Below are positions 26,474 to 34,396 of a stretch of 64,000 bases of DNA, in pieces. This stretch comes from Sinomonas atrocyanea (lineage in GTDB: Bacteria > Actinomycetota > Actinomycetes > Actinomycetales > Micrococcaceae), in assembly GCF_030812675.1 (NCBI RefSeq), contig NZ_JAUSTE010000005.1, forward strand, positions 124,001 through 188,000, read 5' to 3'. The position numbers were made by a program, and so were the translations under genes. Within the stretch, counting starts at the first letter, position 1; each line of letters opens with the position of its first letter. The notes below the pieces were generated by a model. It saw nothing but the letters and a program-made list of their open reading frames with translations. It did not search any database and was not told the origin of the DNA.

Positions 26474-27201
26474 AGGTCATCATCGCAGGGGCCGGGAGCG
26501 TGGGCAGCTCGATCGCCCGCGAACTGCTGGCGCACCGCCACGAGGTCCTCCTCGTCGACCCCAAGCCCGAGGTGATCGGCCGCAGCGGCCTGCGGGGGGC
26601 GAAGTGGCTCATCGGCGACGCGTGCGAGCTCTCGACGCTCAAGGAGGCCCGGGTCGACGAGGCCGACGTCGTGGTCTCCGCCACAGGCGATGACAAGGTC
26701 AACCTCGTGGTCTCGCTGCTCGCCAAGACCGAGTTCGGTGTGGGCCGCACCGTGGGGCGGGTCAACAACCCGAAGAACGACTGGATGTTCGACGGCTCCT
26801 GGGGGGTCGACGTCGCGGTCAACACCCCGCGCCTCATGACGGCCCTCGTGGAGGAGGCCGTGGAGATCGGCGACGTGGTGCGCCTGCTGACACTGCAGAC
26901 CGGCGTCTCCTCCCTCGTCGAGTTCACCGTTCCCGCGGACTCCCATGTGGTGGGCCGGACCGTGGGGCAGATCGACTGGCCCGAGGACTGCACGCTCGTG
27001 GCGATCCTGCGCGACCAGAAGCCGCTGGCCCCGAGCCGCGACGACGTCGTAGACCACCGCGACGAGCTGTTCTTCATCTCCACGATCGCCGCGGAAGACG
27101 AGCTGCGCCGCCTGCTCGCCCCGCAGACGGAGTCGGCCGGCGAGGGCCAGATGCGCCCGGCCGAAACGGGCGAGGACGAGGACGACGCGTTCGACGGCTG
27201 A
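26470..27201 (+). CDS. TrkA family potassium uptake protein (CeoC-like)
   Basis: The second TrkA-type regulator, 243 aa: TrkA-N domain with IAGAGSVGSSIARELL and the acidic VLLVDPKPEV, then TrkA-C (~140-215). It has an unusually acidic, Glu/Asp-rich C-terminal tail (ETGEDEDDAFDG). GTG 26470 overlaps the upstream stop (GTGA), so it is cotranslated with its paralogue, as in the ceoB-ceoC arrangement of mycobacteria. The two probably form a hetero-oligomeric ring that controls K+ uptake. Confidence 0.87.
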   Translation: MKVIIAGAGSVGSSIARELLAHRHEVLLVDPKPEVIGRSGLRGAKWLIGDACELSTLKEARVDEADVVVSATGDDKVNLVVSLLAKTEFGVGRTVGRVNNPKNDWMFDGSWGVDVAVNTPRLMTALVEEAVEIGDVVRLLTLQTGVSSLVEFTVPADSHVVGRTVGQIDWPEDCTLVAILRDQKPLAPSRDDVVDHRDELFFISTIAAEDELRRLLAPQTESAGEGQMRPAETGEDEDDAFDG

Positions 27202-27210
27202 GTCGCGCAG

Positions 27211-28527
27211 CTACCCGGCGGGCGCCGGCGGCACGGGCGGGACCGCGGGCGGAGTCCTCGGCGGCCGGGTGCCCCTGGGCGCCCTGGGCCCCCCGCGGAC
27301 GAAGCGCCGGTACCCCACGAAGAGCACGACGGCGACCGCCACGGCGAGCGCGACGAACACGACCCCCTGCTCCCCCGCGACCGCGGCCGGCGCCACCCCG
27401 GCGACGAGGGTGAGGAGGCCGCTGACGAGGAGGGCGTTGCCCACCGCGGGCGTGCGGCGCTCGAGCACGAGGCTCGCCAGGAGGAGCACGACGGCGACGA
27501 CCGTGGCGCTCAGGCTCACCGTACGGAGCCAGTCTGCGGACGGCCCGGCGTTCTCGGGGGCGGGGTAGAACGCGAAGAAGCCGACGAAGAAGACCACGAC
27601 GCTGAGCGCGCCGACGGCGACCGGATGCAGCACCGCGAACACCTTCGACCCCGCCCGCGAGCCGCCCGCTGGGACGGCTGCCGGGGACGGCCGCCTGCCG
27701 GCGAGCCGGACGTGGCCCGCCGCGAGGGCGCCGAGGAAGCCGAGGACGCCGGCCGCGACCGAGGCCATCGAGGTCTTCGGGCTGATCGCACCCGCCGAGG
27801 CCACGACCGAGGTGACGATCCCGCCGAGGATCAGGGCGTCGGCCGGGATGGACGCCCGGCGCAGCAGCGCGAAGCCGCAGGCGACCAGCGCCGCCGCCGC
27901 TGCCGTGGCGATGAGCCCCGAGTCCCGCCCATAGGCGGCCAGCACGTCCGGGTAGCCCGGACCGGTGTAGCCGGGCACCAGCGGCGGCGGGTAGAAGGCC
28001 TGCAGGCCGAGCGAGACCACCGAGGCCGCAAGGGGGGCGGCCGCGAGCGGGAACACGACCGCGAGCGCGGGCTCGTCCGCGGCCCCCTCGCGGTACTCCC
28101 CCGCGCGGCGGACGGGCAGCAGGCCGGACTGGCGCAGGGCCAGGGCCGCGAGCGCGAGGACCAGGCCGGCGCCCACCGCCGCGAAGGCGGGCGCGGAGGC
28201 CAGGCCGGGCCCGGCCCCCGAGCCCCGCGCTGCGGCATAGAGGAGCGTGAAGACCCCGCCCAGCAGGAGGCCGTCTGCCAGTGCCGCGGCGCGCGCAGGG
28301 AGGAGCGAGCCGGCCGCGAGCAGGACGGCTGCGAGGACGGACAGGATCGCGGCCGCGACCCGCTCGTAGGCCTGGAGCGAGGCGATGTACGCCTCGTACG
28401 GGGCCTCGTAGCCCGCGGAGGGCGACTCGGGCTGCGGGTAGGCGGCCTGGAGGCCGAACCCCAAGAGGAGTGCCAGCAGCACGCCCAGGAAGACGGGGAA
28501 GACGATGCGCAGCGCCTTGTTCTCCAC
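27211..28527 (-). CDS. Membrane protein with threefold internal repeat, unknown function
   Basis: A 438-aa, very hydrophobic protein with about 12 predicted helices. Three repeats of ~120-140 residues begin with a helix followed by a proline-rich loop: GFGLQAAYPQPESP (~24-37), SLGLQAFYPPPLVP (~177) and FFVGFFAFYPAPENAGP (~320). Each repeat continues with three helices. The C-terminus is Pro/Arg-rich and cytoplasmic. The first repeat pair has Tyr-rich linkers (GYEAPYEAY, GYTGPGYPDV). Function is unknown. The start is GTG 28527, with a -10 element 6 nt upstream. Confidence 0.7.
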   Translation of the reverse strand: MENKALRIVFPVFLGVLLALLLGFGLQAAYPQPESPSAGYEAPYEAYIASLQAYERVAAAILSVLAAVLLAAGSLLPARAAALADGLLLGGVFTLLYAAARGSGAGPGLASAPAFAAVGAGLVLALAALALRQSGLLPVRRAGEYREGAADEPALAVVFPLAAAPLAASVVSLGLQAFYPPPLVPGYTGPGYPDVLAAYGRDSGLIATAAAAALVACGFALLRRASIPADALILGGIVTSVVASAGAISPKTSMASVAAGVLGFLGALAAGHVRLAGRRPSPAAVPAGGSRAGSKVFAVLHPVAVGALSVVVFFVGFFAFYPAPENAGPSADWLRTVSLSATVVAVVLLLASLVLERRTPAVGNALLVSGLLTLVAGVAPAAVAGEQGVVFVALAVAVAVVLFVGYRRFVRGGPRAPRGTRPPRTPPAVPPVPPAPAG

Positions 28528-28533
28528 GCTCCG

Positions 28534-28539
28534 ACGTTA
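28534..28539 (-). promoter_or_regulatory. -10 element (TAACGT), leaderless start
   Basis: Minus strand TAACGT-CGGAGC-GTG to the start at 28527; the same hexamer as before the KimA-like gene. Confidence 0.45.
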
Positions 28540-28579
28540 CGCCGGCAGCGGGACCTGCCCTAGGGGCTTGTGTCCCGCC

Positions 28580-29320
28580 TCAGTCCGAGGCGGCCGGCTC
28601 GGCGGCCACCGGGCGCGTGATGAGCCACGCGACCCACAGGCCGAGGGCGTACAGCGGGACGCCCATGATGAGGCGTGTGGCCCCGAGGGCGACGAGGCCG
28701 CCGTCGCCCATCAGGTAGAGGGGAACCTGGACGAGCAGCCGCAGCCCCAGGACGGCGACCATGATCCACGTGCCGAGCCGGTACTGCCGCGCCCGCACGG
28801 GCTCCTTGCGCCAGTGCACGCCCTCGTTGCGGAGGAAGCCGAAGATGACGCCCATGAGCGGCCACTTCACGAGGATCGAGGCCACGAGCGCCACGATGTA
28901 GCCGGCGTTGGTGAGGAAGCCGGAGAGGTAGAAGTTCTCGGCGCGGCCGGAGAACACCGCGAGCGCGGCCGAGACGGCCACCCCGATGATCCCCGCGAAG
29001 GCCTGTGTGGGCGGCGTGCGCCCCACGAGGCGGACCACGACGAAGACGGCTGCCACCGCGAGGGAGAGCACGGCGGCGAGGATGAGGTCCTGGACGAGGG
29101 TGAAGCAGACGAGGAAGACCAGCCCCGGCAGGATGCTCTCGAGGAGCCCGCGGACGCCGCCGGCGCTGCGGAGCACGTCGATGCGGCCGTCCTCGTGGCG
29201 GTGGAGGCCGGCCCTCGCGGCGTAGGCGCCCGCGAGGTCGGCGCCGGTGGGCAGGCGGCCGGGACGCGGGCCGGGGCCCTCGTCGTCGCGGGGTGCGGCG
29301 GGGCCGGGTGCGGAGTTCAC
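28580..29320 (-). CDS. DUF3159 domain-containing membrane protein
   Basis: A 246-aa actinobacterial membrane protein of unknown function. After a ~45-residue soluble, Gly/Pro-rich N-terminus come about six helices, including SILPGLVFLVCFTLVQDLIL and NAGYIVALVASILVKWPLMG. The positively charged loop EGVHWRKEPVRARQYRLGTW is characteristic of DUF3159. The start is GTG 29320 with AGGAGG immediately upstream, overlapping the end of the OB-fold gene. It is the last gene of the dut-DUF3710-OB-DUF3159 cluster conserved in actinobacteria. Confidence 0.87.
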   Translation of the reverse strand: MNSAPGPAAPRDDEGPGPRPGRLPTGADLAGAYAARAGLHRHEDGRIDVLRSAGGVRGLLESILPGLVFLVCFTLVQDLILAAVLSLAVAAVFVVVRLVGRTPPTQAFAGIIGVAVSAALAVFSGRAENFYLSGFLTNAGYIVALVASILVKWPLMGVIFGFLRNEGVHWRKEPVRARQYRLGTWIMVAVLGLRLLVQVPLYLMGDGGLVALGATRLIMGVPLYALGLWVAWLITRPVAAEPAASD

Positions 29321-29321
29321 G

Positions 29322-29660
29322 TCAGTCCTCCTGGGCCAGGATCTCGTAGCGCGGGTTGTAGATGGTGGGGACGCCGTGGAAGTGGGCCAGCATGCCGGAG
29401 AAGCGCAGGCGCGTCCCGGCGTTGACCCCGCTGATCCGCCGGCGCCCGAGCCACACGAGGCACAGGGCCGGCCCGCTGCCGGGCCGTTCGCGTTCGTCCT
29501 CGATGACCGCGGTGAGCCGGGGCGCCTCGTCGACGGGGACGAACGTGAGGGACCGTACGAGGCCTTCGCCGGAGACGAGGCCGCGTTCGGGGAGCCCGCC
29601 GAAGCCCTCGAGCCTCACGGGCGCGGTGGCCTCAGCCAAGATGGGTGGTCTCCGGTCCAC
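29322..29660 (-). CDS. OB-fold nucleic acid binding domain-containing protein
   Basis: A small soluble protein (112 aa) whose core (~33-108) is one OB-fold, a five-strand barrel: GLVRSLTFVP, PRLTAVIEDE, LCLVWLGRRRISGVNAGTRL and PTIYNPRYEIL. It is related to actinobacterial OB-fold proteins encoded next to DUF3710 and DUF3159, and may bind single-stranded nucleic acid. GTG 29660 overlaps the DUF3710 gene by 29 nt; TTG 29639 is an alternative start with less overlap. It has no clear ribosome binding site of its own, so coupling is likely. Confidence 0.8.
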   Translation of the reverse strand: MDRRPPILAEATAPVRLEGFGGLPERGLVSGEGLVRSLTFVPVDEAPRLTAVIEDERERPGSGPALCLVWLGRRRISGVNAGTRLRFSGMLAHFHGVPTIYNPRYEILAQED

Positions 29661-30357
29661 GTTCCGGCGTGTGCGGGGCGTGCTGTCCGTGGCCTGCGCC
29701 GTTCTCGTGCGGCGCGGCCTCGATGGGGATGCGCAGCGGGAGGAGCTCGCGCGGGGGCAGCGGGGACTCGCCGCGGTCCACGACGACGTGGCGGAAGAGG
29801 TCCTCGAGGGCGGCAGAGGCCTCGTGGCTCTCCGCGGCCTGGCCGCCGATCACTCCGCGCAGGAACCACCGCGGACCGTCCACGCCCATGAACCGGGCCG
29901 CGCGGTAGCTGCGGCGCTCGCCGGAGGCATCGGCAGGAAGCCGCGCGAGCAGCTCCGGGCCGAAGCTGCCCTCGACCTCCTCCACCGTGCCGCCCTGGCT
30001 CGCGACCGACTGGGCGATCTGGGCGCGGATCTCGCCCCAGAGGCCCTCCGAGCGGGGCGCGGCGAAGGCCTGGAGCTGCAGGCTGGAGCCGGCGAGGTCC
30101 ATCGTCACGGCGACGACGCGCTGGGTGGCCTCCTCGAGCTCGAGGCGCAGCTGGAGGCCCTCGGTGGGCCGCACGAGGATCGAGCCGAGGTCCACGTAGC
30201 CGCTCTCGGTGCTCGCCTCGCTCGCATCGAACGGCCCCTTCTGGGCGCGCCCGTAGCCGCTCTTGTCGGGCTCGGGACGCTTCTTCGTCGACTGCCCGAG
30301 GACGGAGGGGTCCTCGGAGGTCAGCTTGGCGTTCTTGCCGCGTCCGAACAGTGCCAC
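29632..30357 (-). CDS. DUF3710 domain-containing protein
   Basis: A 241-aa actinobacterial protein of unknown function. It has a charged N-terminus (ALFGRGKNAKLT), then DUF3710 with GYVDLGSILVRPTEG, LQLRLELEEATQRVVAVT and GPRWFLRGVIGG, and a His/Glu-rich disordered tail. The start is GTG 30357, five nucleotides after AAAGGAG on the minus strand; a GTG two codons earlier overlaps that site. It lies 68 nt downstream of dut, in the order conserved across actinobacteria. Confidence 0.85.
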   Translation of the reverse strand: MALFGRGKNAKLTSEDPSVLGQSTKKRPEPDKSGYGRAQKGPFDASEASTESGYVDLGSILVRPTEGLQLRLELEEATQRVVAVTMDLAGSSLQLQAFAAPRSEGLWGEIRAQIAQSVASQGGTVEEVEGSFGPELLARLPADASGERRSYRAARFMGVDGPRWFLRGVIGGQAAESHEASAALEDLFRHVVVDRGESPLPPRELLPLRIPIEAAPHENGAGHGQHAPHTPERGPETTHLG

Positions 30358-30425
30358 ACACACTCCTTTGTCTTGCCGGCTGTCCCGGCAGCCCGCTTCC
30401 GCCGAACGCCCGGTCGGGCGGGGCG

Positions 30426-30935
30426 CTAGGGGGCGGTGAATCCGCCCGTCGAGCCGAAGCCCCCCGAGCCGCGCACGGAGTCGGACAGGTCCGCGACGGG
30501 CACGAAGCGCGCATGTTCGACGCGCTGGATCACCATCTGAGCGATTCTATCGCCGCGGCGGAGGGCGATCGGTTCGGACGCGTCCGTGTTGAGCAGGGTC
30601 ACCGCGATCTCGCCGCGGTAGCCGGCGTCCACCGTGCCCGGGGCGTTGACGACCGTGAGGCCGTGCCGCGTGGCGAGGCCCGAGCGCGGATGGATGAGGG
30701 CGACGTAGCCGAACGGGAGCGCGATGCTCACGCCCGTGGGCACGAGCGCGCGCTCGCCCGGGCGGAGCGTCACGTCCACGCGCGCCCGCAGGTCGGCTCC
30801 GGCGTCGCCGGGGTGGGCGTACGCGGGCGGCTCGAGGCCGTCGTCGAGCATCTTGAGCTGGACGTCGAGGGTCGGTGCCCAGGCCGTGGACTGGTCCGGG
30901 GCCGCGTGGTCGGGGGCTGTCTGCTGCGCGCTCAC
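30426..30935 (-). CDS. dut: dUTP diphosphatase (dUTPase)
   Basis: Hydrolyses dUTP to dUMP and pyrophosphate, preventing uracil incorporation and supplying dTMP synthesis. All five trimeric dUTPase motifs are present in 169 aa: GDAGADL, PRSGLA, VVNAPGTVDAGYRGEI, RGDRIAQMVIQ and the C-terminal P-loop-like GSGGFGSTGG. The ~23-residue N-terminal extension is Pro/Asp-rich. GTG 30935 has a -10 element 6 nt upstream, so the transcript is leaderless. It is divergent from the DUF3093 gene. Confidence 0.94.
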   Translation of the reverse strand: MSAQQTAPDHAAPDQSTAWAPTLDVQLKMLDDGLEPPAYAHPGDAGADLRARVDVTLRPGERALVPTGVSIALPFGYVALIHPRSGLATRHGLTVVNAPGTVDAGYRGEIAVTLLNTDASEPIALRRGDRIAQMVIQRVEHARFVPVADLSDSVRGSGGFGSTGGFTAP

Positions 30936-30941
30936 CCGTCA

Positions 30942-30947
30942 ACTCTA
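30942..30947 (-). promoter_or_regulatory. -10 element (TAGAGT) of dut
   Basis: Minus strand TAGAGT-TGACGG-GTG, 6-nt spacing to the dut start at 30935. Confidence 0.5.
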
Positions 30948-31028
30948 GCGGGCCTGCGGCGGCTCCCCGGCGCCCGCGGACGGCCGGCGCTTTTGTCCTC
31001 GCGGGCGCCGGGGTGGAAAGCTTGACCC

Positions 31029-31517
31029 ATGCCTGACGCCACGACGCCCGCCTCCGGGCCGAGCACCGCCGACCCCATCGTCTACTCCGAGAAGCTCTGG
31101 CCGGCCTGGTGGGTGTGGATCGTGGTCCTGGGCGTCTCGGGCGCGGGCATCCTGGTCTTCGCCCCGATCAGCATGGCGGCCGGATACACGGGCGCGGCCG
31201 TGCTGCTCGTCATCCTCGCCGGAATCCTCGTGGCCTCCACGCCCGCCGTCGTGGTCACGCGGACCTCCTTCCGCGCAGGCCGGGCCGTCCTCCCGCGGAC
31301 CTTCACGGGCACTGTGGAGGCGTTCGACGGCGACGAGGCCACCGCTGAGCGGGGCCCGCGCCTGAACGGGCTGGCCTACCTGTGCATCCGGGGCTGGATC
31401 CGCCCAGTGGTCCGCGTCGAGCTCACCGATCCGGAGGACCGCACGCCGTACTGGCTCGTCTCGAGCCGACACCCGGACCGCCTGGTCGCCGCGCTCACCG
31501 AAGTGCCCCGCCGCTGA
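31029..31517 (+). CDS. DUF3093 domain-containing membrane protein
   Basis: 162 aa. Two adjacent hydrophobic helices near the N-terminus (WWVWIVVLGVSGAGILVFAP and GYTGAAVLLVILAGILVAST) are followed by a soluble domain with IRPVVRVELTDPEDRTPYWLVSSRHPDRL, typical of DUF3093. Function unknown; the family always neighbours dut and DUF4193 in actinobacteria. The start is ATG 31029 with GGAAAG about 10 nt upstream. It converges on DUF4193 across a strong bidirectional hairpin. Confidence 0.87.
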   Translation: MPDATTPASGPSTADPIVYSEKLWPAWWVWIVVLGVSGAGILVFAPISMAAGYTGAAVLLVILAGILVASTPAVVVTRTSFRAGRAVLPRTFTGTVEAFDGDEATAERGPRLNGLAYLCIRGWIRPVVRVELTDPEDRTPYWLVSSRHPDRLVAALTEVPRR

Positions 31518-31521
31518 AACG

Positions 31522-31557
31522 GAGGCGGCCCCGACGCCGTCGCGTCGGGGCCGCCTC
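31522..31557. terminator. Bidirectional terminator between DUF3093 and DUF4193 genes
   Basis: A perfect 15-bp stem GAGGCGGCCCCGACG / CGTCGGGGCCGCCTC with a 6-nt loop, centred in the 67-bp gap between convergent genes. Confidence 0.75.
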
Positions 31558-31584
31558 GAGCGTGGCCGCCTGGAGCCGGAGGCG

Positions 31585-31884
31585 TCAGCCTTCGCACTCC
31601 TTGCAGTAGAGCAGGCCGTTCTTCTCCCGGGCGATCTGGGAGCGGTGACGGACGAGGAAGCACGAGGCGCACGTGAATTCGTCGGCCTGCGCGGGGAGCA
31701 CCCGCACCAGGAGCTCCTCGCCGGAGAGGTCGGCTCCGGGGAGCTCGTAGCTGTCCGCCGCCTCCGCCTCGTCCTCGTCCACCGCAGCAGACTGCTTGTC
31801 GGTACGGCGGGACTTCAGCTCCTCGATCGAGTCCTCGTTGAGCTCTTCCTCGTTCTTGCGCGGCGCATCGTAATCGGTCGCCAT
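31585..31884 (-). CDS. DUF4193 domain-containing protein (small zinc-ribbon-like)
   Basis: A 99-aa acidic protein with a C-terminal treble-clef or ribbon signature: TCASCFLVRHRSQI ... LYCKECEG (Cys-x2-Cys and Cys-x2-Cys). The N-terminal half is Glu/Asp-rich and probably disordered (EDSIEELKSRRTDKQ). It is an actinobacterial family of unknown function, next to sepH and DUF3093 as is usual. Paired cysteines suggest Zn binding. A stress-type promoter motif lies ~120 nt upstream. The start is ATG 31884; the ribosome binding site is weak (GAAGAA). Confidence 0.87.
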   Translation of the reverse strand: MATDYDAPRKNEEELNEDSIEELKSRRTDKQSAAVDEDEAEAADSYELPGADLSGEELLVRVLPAQADEFTCASCFLVRHRSQIAREKNGLLYCKECEG

Positions 31885-31905
31885 AATTCTTCGTTCACGC
31901 TCCGG

Positions 31906-31911
31906 TAGCTA
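31906..31911 (-). promoter_or_regulatory. Candidate proximal -10 (TAGCTA) of DUF4193 gene
   Basis: TAGCTA 21 nt upstream of ATG 31884 would give a ~15-nt leader; no clear -35. Confidence 0.3.
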
Positions 31912-32006
31912 GCCATGTCACGTGGCATCCCACGTAGTCCACTCCAACGCACTCGGCCCCCATTTTGTGCCCAGTGACGGGGAGATTGTTCCCGATGAGC
32001 AGGCAA

Positions 32007-32033
32007 AACGCCATTCGGTCCCGGAACATTCCC
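32007..32033 (-). promoter_or_regulatory. Candidate SigH/SigR-type promoter upstream of DUF4193
   Basis: On the minus strand GGGAAT (32033-32028), 18 nt, GTT (32009-32007) matches the actinobacterial SigR/SigH consensus GGGAAT-N18/19-GTT. It points toward DUF4193 with a predicted leader of roughly 110 nt. The rest of the 295-nt gap to sepH holds no gene; near 32077-32095 a small palindrome is followed by five T residues. Confidence 0.45.
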
Positions 32034-32179
32034 GACATGTGCCGCTACCCCCGCACCCCGGCCCGCGGCCCGCGCCGCGCCCGGGCGCCCTTTTTCGCGG
32101 CACACCGGGAGCCTGCAGGCCTTCTGCGCCCGCGGATGGCACAGTTCTACTCAGACCTAGAGCAAGCTGGAGGGCGTCC

Positions 32180-33703
32180 ATGCGGGAGCGAGCGCACGAT
32201 CAGGCGGAAGAGCTGCGCCTCGTCGGGGTCCACGAGGACGGTGCACACCTCATCGTGAGCGCCGCGAACGGGGACATGTTCCGGCTGCCCCTCGACGAGG
32301 CGCTGCGCCGCGCCGTGGCCCGCCCGGCGCCCCAGCGTCCTGCGCCCTCCGGCGCCGACGGCGCCGGCATGACCCCGCGCCAGATCCAGGCCGAGATCCG
32401 CGCGGGCGCAACCGCGGAGGAGGTCGCGGCGTCCTCCGGCGTCCCGCTGGCCCGGGTGCAGCGCTTCGAGGGTCCCGTCCTGGCCGAGCGCGAGCACATG
32501 GCGCGCCGCGCGCAGGCGGTGGAGGTCCCCGGGCGGCTGCCCACCCAGGAGGCGCTGCGCGGACCCGCGGCCGACCGCGCGGTGACGCTCGGCGAGATGG
32601 CCGCCTACCGGCTCTCGCTCCACGGCGTTCCGGCGGGGGCCGTCGAATGGGACTCCTGGCGCCGGCCCGACGGCCAGTGGACCGTGGTGGCGCGGTTCGC
32701 CCTCCCGGAGGGCGCGCCGTCGTCCATCGGCGAGGAGCCGCCTGCCGTGTGGACCTTCCATCCCGGCCACCGGACGGTGGCCAATGCCAACCGGTGGGCG
32801 CAGCAGCTCAGCGAGCTCGAGCCGCTCGACGGGCCCGCTCCCCGCCGCCGGCTCGCAGCCGTCTCGGACCGCCCGTTCGACGTCGAGGCCGCCGAGGAGC
32901 ACTCCGGCGGCGAGCTGGACCGCGAGGGGGAACTGCTGGACATGCTGCGCGCGCGCCGCGGCCAGCGGCTGGGTGTGGACGAGGACGGCGACGACGCCCT
33001 CGCGCTGCTCCTCACGCACGGCATCCCCGCGGCGCATCCGCGGTCGCCCGAGGCCGAGGAGCCGGAGCCCGAGGCCGCCCCGGCCGAGCACCGCAGGGCC
33101 GGCGAGTGGGAACGCGGTGCGTGGCGGCCCGCGGAACGGGACGAGGAGACCGAGGACGACGACGGCGACCCGGCTCCGCGCGGCGGCATCACCTCGCTGC
33201 TCTCCCGCCTCAACGTCCGCACGGTCCCGGAGGCCGATTCGCGGCTCGACCTGCGGCCCGGCGTGAGCACTGCCACTACGGAGATGACGGTCGTCCCAGC
33301 GGCGCGGCCCTCGGGCGACGGTTCGCACGATGGTCCCGCCGACGGCACGGCGCGGCGCCAGGACGGCCCGGACGGCGGCACGGCGCACACCGGCCCCCAG
33401 CAGCGGGACACGCCCCGGCAGGAGGAGGGCCCGGGCCAGCCCGAGGCCCCGCAGGAGGCGGAAGGGCCGCACGCACCGGACAGCCGGCAGGACGTGGAAC
33501 GCCAGCACGGAGAGGAACGCCCGCACCGGCCGGAAGGCCTGCACGGAGCGGGAACCCCGGCCCGGCAGGCCTCGCCCGAGGACCGGGAGCCGCCGCGTGC
33601 GGAGACCGCGGGCCAGGGCGAGCCCGCGCGCAGGTCCTCGCGGCCCAAGCGGTCCTCGGTCCCCAGCTGGGACGAGATCGTCTTCGGCACGAAGGGCGAC
33701 TGA
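32180..33703 (+). CDS. sepH: Septation protein SepH
   Basis: An actinobacterial FtsZ-interacting cell-division protein. The N-terminal DUF3071 domain (~1-170) contains LRLVGVHEDGAHLIVSAANG and MFRLPLDEALRRAV. A helix-turn-helix-like segment follows (MTPRQIQAEIRAGATAEEVA). The remainder is a long, disordered Pro/Glu/Gln-rich region with the conserved C-terminal tip (SSVPSWDEIVFGTKGD) expected for FtsZ binding. 507 aa, long compared with ~340 in Streptomyces owing to the linker. ATG 32180 has GGAGG seven nucleotides upstream; the open extension to 31922 lacks homology. Confidence 0.88.
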   Translation: MRERAHDQAEELRLVGVHEDGAHLIVSAANGDMFRLPLDEALRRAVARPAPQRPAPSGADGAGMTPRQIQAEIRAGATAEEVAASSGVPLARVQRFEGPVLAEREHMARRAQAVEVPGRLPTQEALRGPAADRAVTLGEMAAYRLSLHGVPAGAVEWDSWRRPDGQWTVVARFALPEGAPSSIGEEPPAVWTFHPGHRTVANANRWAQQLSELEPLDGPAPRRRLAAVSDRPFDVEAAEEHSGGELDREGELLDMLRARRGQRLGVDEDGDDALALLLTHGIPAAHPRSPEAEEPEPEAAPAEHRRAGEWERGAWRPAERDEETEDDDGDPAPRGGITSLLSRLNVRTVPEADSRLDLRPGVSTATTEMTVVPAARPSGDGSHDGPADGTARRQDGPDGGTAHTGPQQRDTPRQEEGPGQPEAPQEAEGPHAPDSRQDVERQHGEERPHRPEGLHGAGTPARQASPEDREPPRAETAGQGEPARRSSRPKRSSVPSWDEIVFGTKGD

Positions 33704-33724
33704 CCGGGCTCCCGCGGGCGGGCC

Positions 33725-34396
33725 CTAGTCGCCGAACGGGAGCAGCTGCTCCCCCTCCCCCATCACGGGCACGGACGCGGCCGTCTTCCCGGCCATGTAG
33801 TGGCGCCTGCACAGGGTCTCGTACTCCACCTCGGTCCAGGGGCCCTCGTCGTCGGGCGTACCACGGCCGGAGACGTCCGCCACGACCACCTGCTCCCCTG
33901 TCAGGACCATCTCGCCGCCCACGGTGCGGGCGTTGTGCGTCGCGCGGCGCCCGCACCAGCACAGCGTCGGGACCTGGAGCGTCTCGATCCGGTCGGCGAG
34001 CTCCACGAGGCGGCGCGAGCCCTCGAAGAGGCGTGCGCGGAAGTCCGTGCCGATCCCGAACGCGTACACGTCGACCTCGAGCTCGTCGACGACCCTGGCG
34101 AGCTCGTCCACCTGCTCGTGGCGGTAGAACTGGGCCTCGTCGCAGATGAGGTAGTCGACCTCCTCGGCACGGGTCCGCCGGGACACGACCTCGTTCCAGA
34201 AGCTCGACTCCGCCGTGACCTCGATCGCCGGGGTGCTCAGGCCCAGGCGGCTCGTGATGACGGCGCGCCCGGACCTGTCGTGGCTCGTGAAGAGGAGCCC
34301 CTTACGGCCGCCAGCGCGGTGGTTGTAGTCCATCTGCAGCGCGAGCGTGGACTTGCCACTGTCCATGGTGCCGGTGAAGAAGACGAGCTCAGCCAC
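33725..34396 (-). CDS. tdk: Thymidine kinase
   Basis: Phosphorylates thymidine to dTMP (type II, TK1-like). Walker A is GTMDSGKST (residues 9-17). The DEAQF catalytic/lasso region is in YLICDEAQFYRHEQVDEL. Zinc ligands come from LCWCGRRA and LCRRHY. 223 aa. The GTG start overlaps the end of the phosphodiesterase gene by 8 nt. Its 3' end converges on sepH with only 21 nt between, and no hairpin is obvious. Confidence 0.92.
   Translation of the reverse strand: MAELVFFTGTMDSGKSTLALQMDYNHRAGGRKGLLFTSHDRSGRAVITSRLGLSTPAIEVTAESSFWNEVVSRRTRAEEVDYLICDEAQFYRHEQVDELARVVDELEVDVYAFGIGTDFRARLFEGSRRLVELADRIETLQVPTLCWCGRRATHNARTVGGEMVLTGEQVVVADVSGRGTPDDEGPWTEVEYETLCRRHYMAGKTAASVPVMGEGEQLLPFGD

Noticed and set aside
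32021-32033. LexA/SOS box at CCGGAACATTCCC
   Set aside because: The actinobacterial SOS box needs GAAC-N4-GTTC; here the right half is TTCC with wrong spacing. The sequence fits a SigH/SigR -35 better.
31922-32179. N-terminal 86-residue extension of SepH
   Set aside because: It has no similarity to SepH, overlaps promoter-like sequences, and a good GGAGG site precedes ATG 32180.
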